Positions 8,103-14,387 of a stretch of DNA of 14,387 nt are shown one piece after another (positions within the stretch are counted from its first letter, which is position 1; each line of letters starts with the position of its first letter). Location of the stretch: contig CAYTLQ010000070.1 of assembly GCA_964438715.1 (NCBI GenBank), positions 1 through 14,387 of the forward strand. The letters run 5' to 3'. Under the pieces are notes generated by a model that worked only from the letters and a program-made list of their open reading frames with translations, did not search any database and was not told the origin of the DNA. The position numbers were made by a program, and so were the translations under genes. The DNA comes from CAYTLQ01 sp964438715. Its GTDB lineage: Bacteria; Bacteroidota; Ignavibacteria; Ignavibacteriales; Ignavibacteriaceae.

Positions 8103-10614
8103 AAATATCCGGTTACAATATACTGCTACCTCATTAAAACTTGATACAAGTGTAAAGATACTTGCTGTTGATGATAATGCCGATAATCTTCTAACTCTTA
8201 AAGCGCTTATCGGGGAGGCATTTCCGTTAGCGAAAGTTTTAACTACACAAATACCGCAAAAAGCTATTGAAGTAGCTATGACTGAAGATCCGGATGTTAT
8301 ACTTCTTGACATTGTTATGCCGGAAGTTGATGGATTTGATATTTGCCGGATGATTAAAGAAAATGCCCAACTACAACATATTCCGGTAGTTTTTATTACG
8401 GCATTGCGTGGAGACAAACATAGCAGAATAAAAGCTCTGGAACTTGGAGCAGAGGGATTTCTTACGAAACCTATTGATGCCAGCGAACTAACAGCACAGC
8501 TCAGTGCAATGATACGAATAAAACGCTCATTTGAGCAGACTTATCTCGAACAACAGCAATTAGAAAATTTGATTAGTGAGCAGTCCAGTGAACTGCGTAA
8601 AACAAATATCGCAACGCTAAACCTTCTGGAAGACCTGAAGAATGAAAACGAAGCCCGGAAAAAAAGTGAAGAGGCGTTACGAAGCATTTTTTATAATAAT
8701 CCGATTTCTATGCATGAGCTCGACAGCAGGGGTTATACAATTAGTGTCAATGATGCATATATTCAGCTCTTCGGCGCTCGACCGGATTCTTCTTACTCAA
8801 TATTTAGCGATCCGCAACTAAATAAAGAGGAATTTAAAGACTTGCTTGACAAAGCCAGAAAAGGAGAAGTAGTATATTTCCCTGATTTTCTTTTCCACCG
8901 AAAAGCTGAAGGCGATCAGATATCTGCTCAATTGTGGTTAAAGATTGTAATGTTTCCACTTTTCGGCTCCACAGATTCTCCCGAGCGATTTGTTGTAATG
9001 TATGAAGATATAAGCGAACGAAAGAAAACAGAACTAAAAAGGCGTGTGCAATACAATATTGCATTTTCAGCTCTTTCGGTAAAGAATATTTCGGAGTTAG
9101 TTTTTGTTGTAAAAAAAGAACTCTCCCTGCTCATTGACCTGAGTTATTTTTCTATCTTGTTTTATGATAACAATCAAAACTGTCTTCTTCATTCTCCCGC
9201 AGATTCACCGCCACCAACAAGCTATAAAGTTGAGATGGAAGGAAGTCTTCCGGGATACATGATGAAAAATGGGAATGCCCTTTTACTGCGTAAGTGGGAT
9301 ATAGCTGAACTCGTGCTAAGCGGAAAAATAAAACTAACAGGCGAAGTTCCGAAATGTTGGATAGGAGCGCCACTTTTACAAAACGGTAAGGCATCCGGTG
9401 CAATAATTTTAGAGAGTTACAGGAATGAGAAGGAATTTGACGCGACTGATGTTGATATATTACAGAGTGTGGCTCTGGAAATAAGCCTGTTTATTGAAAA
9501 AAGAGAAGCAGAAGAAGAAGCGCTCAAATTATCGAAAGCGGTAATACAGAGTCCCGTCAGTATAATTATTACCGATAGAAACGGTACAATTGAATATGTA
9601 AATCCAAAATTTACGCAGGTTTCCGGATATACTCCGGACGATGTATTGGGAAAGAATACCCGCATATTAAAATCAGGGTTGAATGATGATCGCATTTATG
9701 TTGAGTTATGGGAAAATATTTTGAATAAAAGAGATTGGAGGGGTGAGTTTCAAAGTAAAAAGAAAAACGGTGAGATTTACTGGGAGAATGTTTACATCTC
9801 ACCTATTCTTAATGAGGAGGGTAATATTTCACACTTTATTGCGCTAAAAGAAGATATTACAGAAAAAAAGAAAATGATAATGGACCTCATCATTGAAAAG
9901 GAAAAGGCAGAAGCTGCTAACAGAATGAAGTCGAATTTCTTTGCAAATATGAGCCACGAGTTAAGGACGCCACTAATAGGGATTAATGGATTTGCAGAAA
10001 TTCTTATGCTTGAGTTGACAGATCCGAACCTGAAGAAAATGGCTGAACGAATACTTGAGGGTGGTGTCAGGCTTAGTGAAACACTTAATCAGATTCTTGA
10101 CCTGACAAAGATGGAAACCGATAAAATGGAATTCTTCAGTGAGGAAATAGATATTGTAACGGAGGCAACAAAATATGTTGAGTCTTTCCGTTATGCCGCA
10201 GAGAAAAAGGGATTAGAATTCTCCCTTTCATTCAATCAACCGGATATAAAATTTCATACAGATCAAAGAGCTCTTCGTTCAATAATCAATAACCTTGTGA
10301 ACAATGCTGTAAAATTTACCCATAGAGGAAAAGTGTCGGTAAATATTTATTTAATATCTGAAAATTTGAAAATTGAAGTTACCGATACCGGAATTGGAAT
10401 TCCAAAGGAAAATCATAAAATGATATTCGAAGAATTTCGTCAGGTAAGTGAAGGAATGAACAGAAGTTTCGAAGGGACCGGTTTGGGATTAACACTTACA
10501 AAAAAACTTACTGAACGGCTTGGTGGTTATATAGCGTTGGAAAGCGAGCCGGGGCGAGGTAGTACTTTTACGGTTGTACTGCCTGATTTGGATAATACGC
10601 GTATTAAAAGTTAA
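8092..10614 (+). CDS. Soluble hybrid histidine kinase, REC-PAS-GAF-PAS-HisKA-HATPase
   Basis: This is an 840-residue cytoplasmic kinase with an N-terminal receiver, so it can be controlled by phosphate from another kinase, most simply the one encoded upstream. REC ~21-140 has the acidic pair D27-D28, phospho-acceptor D73, T103 and K126. A coiled linker (~145-195) follows, then PAS ~196-310, GAF ~325-470, PAS ~478-592 (VIQSPVSIIITDRNGTIEYVNP), HisKA with H622 in ANMSHELRTPL, and HATPase with the N box NNLVNNAVKF (~733-742), DTGIGI (~765-770), FEEFRQV and GTGLGL (~795-800). There is no transmembrane segment, no second REC and no DNA-binding domain. The second PAS resembles LOV/NifL-type PAS around GKNTRILKSG but has Thr where flavin-binding LOV domains have the reactive Cys, so it is not a LOV photoreceptor. 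The 11-nt overlap with the previous gene implies coupled translation. The N-terminal REC resembles REC2 of the upstream kinase (DNxDNxLTxKAL), possibly from duplication. Confidence 0.93.
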   Translation: MENKNIRLQYTATSLKLDTSVKILAVDDNADNLLTLKALIGEAFPLAKVLTTQIPQKAIEVAMTEDPDVILLDIVMPEVDGFDICRMIKENAQLQHIPVVFITALRGDKHSRIKALELGAEGFLTKPIDASELTAQLSAMIRIKRSFEQTYLEQQQLENLISEQSSELRKTNIATLNLLEDLKNENEARKKSEEALRSIFYNNPISMHELDSRGYTISVNDAYIQLFGARPDSSYSIFSDPQLNKEEFKDLLDKARKGEVVYFPDFLFHRKAEGDQISAQLWLKIVMFPLFGSTDSPERFVVMYEDISERKKTELKRRVQYNIAFSALSVKNISELVFVVKKELSLLIDLSYFSILFYDNNQNCLLHSPADSPPPTSYKVEMEGSLPGYMMKNGNALLLRKWDIAELVLSGKIKLTGEVPKCWIGAPLLQNGKASGAIILESYRNEKEFDATDVDILQSVALEISLFIEKREAEEEALKLSKAVIQSPVSIIITDRNGTIEYVNPKFTQVSGYTPDDVLGKNTRILKSGLNDDRIYVELWENILNKRDWRGEFQSKKKNGEIYWENVYISPILNEEGNISHFIALKEDITEKKKMIMDLIIEKEKAEAANRMKSNFFANMSHELRTPLIGINGFAEILMLELTDPNLKKMAERILEGGVRLSETLNQILDLTKMETDKMEFFSEEIDIVTEATKYVESFRYAAEKKGLEFSLSFNQPDIKFHTDQRALRSIINNLVNNAVKFTHRGKVSVNIYLISENLKIEVTDTGIGIPKENHKMIFEEFRQVSEGMNRSFEGTGLGLTLTKKLTERLGGYIALESEPGRGSTFTVVLPDLDNTRIKS

Positions 10615-10737
10615 ATTATTCTGCGAGCAGTGAATAATATTCTCGTGAAAGAACATTTCATACAAAGACCAATTACGCACTACTTGAATCGGGAGAAAGA
10701 TGGGAGGTAAACCTCATCAATCAGCATTTACCTGCTT

Positions 10738-10776
10738 CTGAAGAAGTAAGGCAGACTAACTGCATTACTTCTTCAG
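10738..10776. terminator. Strong hairpin between convergent genes
   Basis: CTGAAGAAGTAA (10738-10749) and TTACTTCTTCAG (10765-10776) form a perfect 12-bp stem. After one g/a mismatch it continues with GCAG/CTGC (10751-10754/10760-10763) and closes on a 5-nt loop ACTAA. No T run follows on either strand, so it is not a textbook intrinsic terminator. It could act as a bidirectional terminator or 3'-end stabiliser for the sensory operon and the convergent minus-strand gene. Confidence 0.6.
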
Positions 10777-10793
10777 TGTGCAGTCACAAGTAT

Positions 10794-10833
10794 TGATAAT
10801 GTACAGAAAATCTGCTGTTCATTATCATTTTTT
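10794..10833 (+). terminator. Rho-independent terminator of the sensory operon
   Basis: TGATAATG (10794-10801) pairs with CATTATCA (10820-10827). Inside, a T/T mismatch is followed by ACAG/CTGT (10803-10806/10815-10818) around an 8-nt loop. Six Ts (10828-10833) follow directly on the plus strand, the classic intrinsic terminator layout. It lies 180 bp after the last kinase gene. Its right arm includes the stop codon of the minus-strand gene (10825-10827), so the two convergent transcripts overlap here. Confidence 0.72.
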
Positions 10834-12357
10834 AATAAACTTCTGGATAGTCCGTACAGCTCCTTCTTTTATACTGATAAAGTAAACACCTTTTTCTAAT
10901 CGGCTTAAGTCAATGTAAGAGTCCGTCAGGTTTTGAGAGTAAACCTCCTGCCCAATGATATTATATATGGTAATTTCTCTGTTATTGTTGGTTGAGCCAT
11001 CAATGTATAAAATGCCTGGAGAAGGATTAGGGAAGACGGCAATTTTCTTTACTGGTGCTGTTGTCTCGATATTTCCTGTGGTAATTGTGGCACGCTGGTT
11101 ATAAAAAATAGTGTCTCCATTGCCTCCGTTTTTACTATTATTAAAAACCCCCCTGAGAATTCCATCTTTCCCTACCTTAAAATTGTGGTATGCAAGCTCT
11201 GTAGTATCATGGTCAGAAATAAACTCGTTCGTCCCTATGAGAGGAGTTCCGGTATTCTTAATGCCAACCACCATAATATCAGCCCTAGGGTTATTGTTCT
11301 GCTTATCCCTTTCATCTTTCCATCCGCACCATACATAGTTGTTGGTATAGTCATAAGCAGTTTTAATGAGATGACTGCGAATATTATTTTCAGAGAGTAC
11401 ATGAGAAGATGACCATGTTGTACCGCCATCAAAAGAGTAACGGTAGTGAATATTAGCTGTTTTGTCATTACCTGTAATATTGCTATGATATTCATGATAA
11501 AAGACATGGAAGAAACCATTACGGTCAACAATAACATTAGGATCCCACTCATGATTTGGTGAGGCAGCATTTGCTATCGGGAAAGGTGTTTGCCAGGTTT
11601 CGCCGCCATTAGTTGAAACGGATCCATAGACATCCCAATTCATAACCGCAGGGTCAGGGATACCCGGAATGTTTTGCCTCCACGCAATAAGAAGTGTATC
11701 AGATGTTGTTCCGCTGAAATCTGCAACGGGGAATGCGGCATCTCCTGCAAGTGTACCGCTTATCCGTGAAGGAGAGGAGAAACTTGTACCACCATTAACC
11801 GATCGGGAATGCCAGCAGGAGGCAGTAATTTGAAAATTATTATGGTTACCCTGCTGCCACATTATATGAATACGGTTTTTTCTGTCAACGGATAATTGCA
11901 AAAATCCGACAGTGTCATTTGTTGTAGTAGTTGAAGTATTTATTGTTACCGGTGCAGACCACTGACCTCCCGAGTAATTAGCTGTGGAAATACCATAGGA
12001 ACCGGATTTCCAGGCAATAGAAATAATATCTGATGTGCTGATATCGGCGGAAATAGTTCCTGCGGCTGTTACTGCTGAAGCGGGCAGATTTCCCGGGTTA
12101 TACCATGAATTACCGTTGTCAGAAGAAGCAATCCACTTGTTTTGTCCCGATTGCCGGTAAAAAAAGATTACAGTACCGTCAGATTTCACTACCATATTAT
12201 TCGCTACTGCACCTTGTAAATTTGGCTGGGTATTGGTAACTGCACTCTTCGGAGTCTGATACCAGGATGGATGAATACCGTGCAATTGTGCCATCGATTG
12301 GAACGAAAAAATGAATAAAGAAGAAAATAAGAGCAGTGTATGTAAACGAATTACCAT
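10825..12357 (-). CDS. Secreted Asp-box (BNR/sialidase-like) protein with T9SS sorting domain
   Basis: This 510-residue exported protein has a hydrophobic signal peptide (~1-23, likely cleaved near SMA-Q), a beta-propeller-like body and a C-terminal type IX secretion domain. Four Asp-box (S-x-D/N-x-G-x-x-W/F) motifs are visible: SSDNGNSW (78-85), SVNGGTSF (186-193), STNGGETW (248-255) and SFDGGTTW (308-315). These mark sialidase/BNR-type propellers, but the Arg triad and other catalytic residues of true sialidases are not evident, so enzymatic activity cannot be claimed. The C-terminus (~436-510) has VFPNPSPG, IYNIIGQEVY and LEKGVYFISI followed by a lysine-ended tail, the typical type A sorting domain that directs cleavage and surface attachment or release in Bacteroidota. 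The start ATG is preceded by AAAGG with a 6-nt spacer (minus strand, 12364-12368). It is monocistronic, convergent with the sensory operon and divergent from the oxidoreductase gene. Its partner or substrate is unknown. Confidence 0.92.
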   Translation of the reverse strand: MVIRLHTLLLFSSLFIFSFQSMAQLHGIHPSWYQTPKSAVTNTQPNLQGAVANNMVVKSDGTVIFFYRQSGQNKWIASSDNGNSWYNPGNLPASAVTAAGTISADISTSDIISIAWKSGSYGISTANYSGGQWSAPVTINTSTTTTNDTVGFLQLSVDRKNRIHIMWQQGNHNNFQITASCWHSRSVNGGTSFSSPSRISGTLAGDAAFPVADFSGTTSDTLLIAWRQNIPGIPDPAVMNWDVYGSVSTNGGETWQTPFPIANAASPNHEWDPNVIVDRNGFFHVFYHEYHSNITGNDKTANIHYRYSFDGGTTWSSSHVLSENNIRSHLIKTAYDYTNNYVWCGWKDERDKQNNNPRADIMVVGIKNTGTPLIGTNEFISDHDTTELAYHNFKVGKDGILRGVFNNSKNGGNGDTIFYNQRATITTGNIETTAPVKKIAVFPNPSPGILYIDGSTNNNREITIYNIIGQEVYSQNLTDSYIDLSRLEKGVYFISIKEGAVRTIQKFIKK

Positions 12358-12597
12358 CTTTTACCTTTCTTACTGAAAATTAATAACAGACTTTGGATTT
12401 TTGTTATTATTAATATCCTTAAGGTTTAAAAGGTTTTCATCTGTTCATTAATAATGTGATTTAAATCAAATCTTTAATTAAACTTTTTTGATTTTCTCCC
12501 AAATAAAGTTTTTATGGTACAATAAATACACAGATGGTTATGCCATAGAAACGGACGCACTCATATTTGTTTTTTTCATTGCAGGAATAAATCTTTT
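12358..12597. other. Divergent intergenic region, AT-rich with inverted repeats
   Basis: This 240-bp region must hold the promoters of both flanking genes. It contains nested inverted repeats: TAATAACA/TGTTATTA (12381-12388/12402-12409), ATTATTAAT/ATTAATAAT (12406-12414/12447-12455), the palindrome CCTTAAGG (12417-12424), and the CRP/FNR-like site at 12455-12470. I could not identify a confident -33/-7 Bacteroidota promoter on either strand. On the plus side AGGA (12583-12586) lies 11 nt before ATG 12598. Confidence 0.5.
12455..12470. promoter_or_regulatory. Candidate CRP/FNR-family operator
   Basis: TGTGA-TTTAAA-TCAAA contains a perfect 12-bp palindrome (TGATTTAAATCA, 12457-12468). It differs from the CRP-type consensus TGTGA-N6-TCACA at one position and also resembles the FNR half-site arrangement TTGAT-N4-ATCAA. 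It lies 98 bp upstream of the minus-strand secreted protein gene and 128 bp upstream of the oxidoreductase gene, so it could serve either. AT-rich sequence makes a chance match possible. Confidence 0.35.
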
Positions 12598-13551
12598 ATG
12601 AAAGCGGTAATCTGTACCGGATATGGTTCACCTGAAGTTTTGAAGATCGGGGAATGGCCAAAGCCTATCCCAAAACAAGATGAAATACTAGTTAAAATTA
12701 ATGCTAGTGCAGTTAATTCAGGAGATTGCAGGATACGACGGGCAAACCCTGCGGTAGTGAAACTGTTCTTCGGTTTTTCAAAGCCCCGTTTTCCAATATT
12801 AGGTTCAGTGCTAGCAGGCGAAATTGTGGATGTGGGTAGTGGGGTAAAAGAATTCCGGATTGGCGACAGAGTGTTTGCAATGACGGGTGTAAAAATGGGA
12901 GCGTATGCAGAATACTGTTTAATTCCGGAGGGTGGTTGTGTTACAAAAGTACCGGAAAATATTAGTTTTATTCAAGCCTCAGCAATACCATTCGGTGGAA
13001 CGACTGCTTTGCATTTTTTACGAAAGGCTGAAGTGAAAAAAAATGAGAAAGTATTAGTGTACGGAGCATCCGGTGCAGTGGGGTGTGCCGCTGTACAACT
13101 TCTGGTAAATATGGGCGCAGATGTTACTGCAGTGTGCGGACCACAAAACATAGAACTGGTGTCAGAGCTTGGAGCTGAAAAAGTTCTGGATTATACTAAA
13201 GATGATCTATCGCAATTCAGGAAATATTTTGATTTGGTTTTTGAAACGGTAAATAAATTAACAGTCCCGGAAGCACAGAGTTTGGTGAAACACGGAGGAA
13301 AAATTATACTTGTTGCCGCAGACTTTGGAACGATGGCAAACGCCGGTCTGAAAAATATTTATGGGGAGCACACATTTATCTTTGGACCGGCACCTGAAAA
13401 GCGTGATGATTTGCGATTTCTTGCAGAATTAGTATTAGCAGGCAGAATGAAGCCGGTAATTGACAGAATATATACTTTGGAACAAATAAAAGAAGCGCAT
13501 GAATATGTTGACAAAGGTCATAAAAAGGGGAATGTCGTGATTACCATTTGA
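12598..13551 (+). CDS. Zinc-independent MDR-family NAD(P)H oxidoreductase (quinone reductase-like)
   Basis: This is a 317-residue cytoplasmic medium-chain dehydrogenase/reductase that would transfer hydride between NAD(P)H and an unidentified carbonyl, enone or quinone. The N-terminal GroES-like domain (~1-120) shows MKAVICTGYGSPEVL, the VNSGDCRIRR segment, PxxLGSVLAGEIVDVG (66-80) and the GDRVFAMTG loop. The Rossmann domain carries the nucleotide-binding glycine motif VYGASGAVGCAAVQL (154-168), VCGPQNIELVSELGAEKVLDY (179-199) and a C-terminal HEYVDKGHKKGNVVI (301-315), typical of the family. The four-Cys structural zinc lobe and the catalytic zinc ligands of classical alcohol dehydrogenases are absent, placing it with quinone reductase/MDR1-like members often annotated as NAD(P)-dependent alcohol dehydrogenase. 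Length is normal. AGGA lies 11 nt before the ATG. It is monocistronic, and neighbours do not reveal its substrate. Confidence 0.9.
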   Translation: MKAVICTGYGSPEVLKIGEWPKPIPKQDEILVKINASAVNSGDCRIRRANPAVVKLFFGFSKPRFPILGSVLAGEIVDVGSGVKEFRIGDRVFAMTGVKMGAYAEYCLIPEGGCVTKVPENISFIQASAIPFGGTTALHFLRKAEVKKNEKVLVYGASGAVGCAAVQLLVNMGADVTAVCGPQNIELVSELGAEKVLDYTKDDLSQFRKYFDLVFETVNKLTVPEAQSLVKHGGKIILVAADFGTMANAGLKNIYGEHTFIFGPAPEKRDDLRFLAELVLAGRMKPVIDRIYTLEQIKEAHEYVDKGHKKGNVVITI

Positions 13552-13700
13552 TTAGGATAGCAGATAAAAGCCGATGATAATTGCTTTAAGAAAAACACAC
13601 CATGCTCAGCAGTGATATAACAATTTAATTGTGTTGTAACTCTTCACAACATTGAATGTACTGAAAAGAAATTGTGACGAATGTTATTAATGTGATGAAC
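13552..13700. other. Convergent intergenic region, no clear element
   Basis: This 149-bp stretch separates the oxidoreductase gene from the convergent small minus-strand gene. Only weak symmetry is visible: CAATTTAATTG (13621-13631) and GTTGT/ACAAC (13633-13637/13646-13650, 8-nt loop). Neither is followed by a T run, so I do not call a terminator. Confidence 0.4.
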
Positions 13701-14069
13701 TCAGAAAAGTTTCTTGATATTTTGGGGACAATTGGCAAAAAGCTTCTGTATTTTTTCCATCGGAAACCCTGCTATACCGGTTCCAACCGGCGTTAGAAGA
13801 AATTCATACTGGGGATTGTTTAATGCACATTCGTAGAGTAAATCCCGGCTTTTTACTAATTCCTCATCAGTCACCTGCAGAAAATTTTCATCTAAGGTAG
13901 GGAAGGCGTAACATCTGCCTGTAAGACCTTCACCAACACCCCACTCAGCACCGAAAGATGCATATGCCTGTTTTGCTGCACCGCCATGATGCTCCCCCTT
14001 TACATTTGAGCCAAAGACAAAAATCTGGTTTGGTTCAAGTTCCCGTACAAATTTGTTGAAATTACTCAT
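13701..14069 (-). CDS. Small phage-associated protein with macro-domain-like motifs (A1S_2505-like)
   Basis: This 122-residue protein has the signature IFVFGSNVKGEHHGGAAKQA (16-35), FGAEWGVGEGLTGRCYAFPTLD (39-60) and LTPVGTGIAGFPMEKIQKLF (92-111). From memory these match a small family found in phages and bacteria, often labelled A1S_2505 family phage non-structural protein. The layout of a GSN...GGAA loop followed later by an [IV]G-x-GIAGF loop recalls ADP-ribose-binding macro domains; this fold link is inference. The C-terminus (CPQNIKKLF) is slightly short compared with relatives as I recall them, which end in a NVxLPxxF-like tail, but no frame break is visible. GGAG lies 3 nt before the ATG (minus strand, 14073-14076), a short spacer. 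There is no partner gene; it may be a phage or mobile-element remnant. Confidence 0.75.
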   Translation of the reverse strand: MSNFNKFVRELEPNQIFVFGSNVKGEHHGGAAKQAYASFGAEWGVGEGLTGRCYAFPTLDENFLQVTDEELVKSRDLLYECALNNPQYEFLLTPVGTGIAGFPMEKIQKLFANCPQNIKKLF

Positions 14070-14163
14070 ATACTCCGTAAATATTTTTGCAATAATAATA
14101 AATTTGGTTCTTAAAATAAATCTAAGCTCAAAATGTCGTACACCCCCGGGTTATGGGGAAATC

Positions 14164-14211
14164 GAAGATCCTCTGGATTGAAAATCCTCTGGATCGAAAA
14201 TCCGTTGGCTA
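14164..14211 (+). repeat. Three degenerate 16-bp tandem repeats
   Basis: GAAGATCCTCTGGATT (14164-14179), GAAAATCCTCTGGATC (14180-14195) and GAAAATCCGTTGGCTA (14196-14211) are head-to-tail. The first two differ at two positions; the third keeps GAAAATCC and TGG. The repeat runs directly into the palindrome that follows. Confidence 0.75.
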
Positions 14212-14237
14212 ATCCGTTAGCTAACGGACTAACGGAC
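14201..14237. repeat. Nested inverted repeat with perfect 16-bp palindrome
   Basis: TCCGTTAGCTAACGGA (14213-14228) is a perfect palindrome. It is flanked on the left by a diverged half-unit TCCGTTGGCTAA (14201-14212) and on the right by a second CTAACGGAC (14229-14237). The octamer TCCGTTAG/CTAACGGA is thus repeated on both sides and could form alternative hairpins or cruciforms. Confidence 0.75.
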
Positions 14238-14245
14238 AATGCCAA

Positions 14246-14272
14246 TATTATATCACCCTTTCAGGGTTTTAT
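14246..14272 (+). repeat. REP-like hairpin copy 1
   Basis: ACCCT-TTC-AGGGT (14255-14267) is a 5-bp stem with a TTC triloop, followed by TTT. Its flanks (TATTATATC before, TTTTAT after) resemble those of the second copy 51 bp downstream. Confidence 0.55.
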
Positions 14273-14293
14273 TTGGGTATTTAACGAAAATTC

Positions 14294-14322
14294 TATAATA
14301 ATTTCAACCCTTCGGGTTTAAT
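14294..14322 (+). repeat. REP-like hairpin copy 2
   Basis: AACCC-TTC-GGGTT (14306-14318) is a 5-bp stem with the same TTC triloop as copy 1. It is preceded by TAATAATTTC and followed by TAAT. It lies in the same orientation as copy 1 and looks like a diverged copy of one short intergenic element. Confidence 0.55.
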
Positions 14323-14387
14323 GACACAGAAACATTTGTTCGTTCTAAAAAATCAATCCTGAGATAAGACAAATTATATAACAGGTG

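Larger units (their letters stand above)
14070..14387. other. Gene-free repeat-rich tail of the window
   Basis: These 318 bp carry no supportable gene; a 62-codon open frame at 14133-14321 only crosses the repeats. The region contains the 16-bp tandem repeats, the nested palindrome and two REP-like hairpins listed separately. Nothing further is recognised from 14323 to the window end. Confidence 0.6.

Noticed and set aside
9640..9680. LOV photoreceptor motif in the second PAS of the soluble kinase
   Set aside because: The GKNTRILKSG sequence has Thr in place of the flavin-adduct Cys.
11111..11412. Two 75-codon plus-strand frames opposite the secreted protein gene
   Set aside because: They overlap each other and the Asp-box protein, show no domain and have no start context.
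13633..13650. Terminator after the oxidoreductase gene
   Set aside because: The stem is only 5 bp with an 8-nt loop and has no T run.
14164..14211. CRISPR array
   Set aside because: The 16-bp units are directly adjacent with no spacers, and there are no cas genes.
14133..14321. 62-codon plus-strand open frame
   Set aside because: It is made of repeat and hairpin sequence with no domain and no ribosome binding site.

Overview
This AT-rich window most likely comes from a member of the Bacteroidota or a related FCB lineage (for example Ignavibacteria-like). The best evidence is a secreted protein on the minus strand that ends in a type IX secretion (Por) C-terminal sorting domain, a hallmark of that group. 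The PAS/GAF-heavy hybrid kinases fit but are less specific. Species cannot be assigned from sequence alone.

Positions 1-10614 form one plus-strand sensory operon, and its promoter and first codons lie outside the window. In order it contains: (i) the 3' part of a very large soluble protein with about eight PAS and two GAF domains and no kinase or other output domain; (ii) a CheR-type methyltransferase gene, translationally coupled (ATGA overlap) to the first gene but broken by a single-base frameshift; (iii) a membrane-bound hybrid histidine kinase, TM-periplasmic-TM-HAMP-GAF-coil-HisKA-HATPase-REC-REC; (iv) a soluble kinase, REC-PAS-GAF-PAS-HisKA-HATPase, whose start overlaps the previous stop. 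The set looks like a multi-input phosphorelay with two kinases and three receiver domains. No Hpt protein, DNA-binding regulator, CheA/CheB/CheW or MCP is encoded here, so the output must lie elsewhere. Two strong hairpins follow the operon at 10738-10833. The second carries a T6 run and is a convincing plus-strand terminator.

A convergent minus-strand gene (10825-12357) encodes a secreted Asp-box (BNR/sialidase-like beta-propeller) protein with a signal peptide and a T9SS sorting domain. It is divergent from a plus-strand zinc-independent MDR oxidoreductase (12598-13551). Their shared 240-bp upstream region is AT-rich, has several inverted repeats, and contains one CRP/FNR-like palindrome. 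The last gene is a small minus-strand protein (13701-14069) of a phage-associated family with macro-domain-like motifs.

The last ~320 bp have no gene. They hold a cluster of small repeats: a degenerate 16-bp unit in three copies, a nested perfect palindrome, and two related triloop hairpins that look like REP-type intergenic elements. I see no tRNA, rRNA, CRISPR array or insertion sequence.
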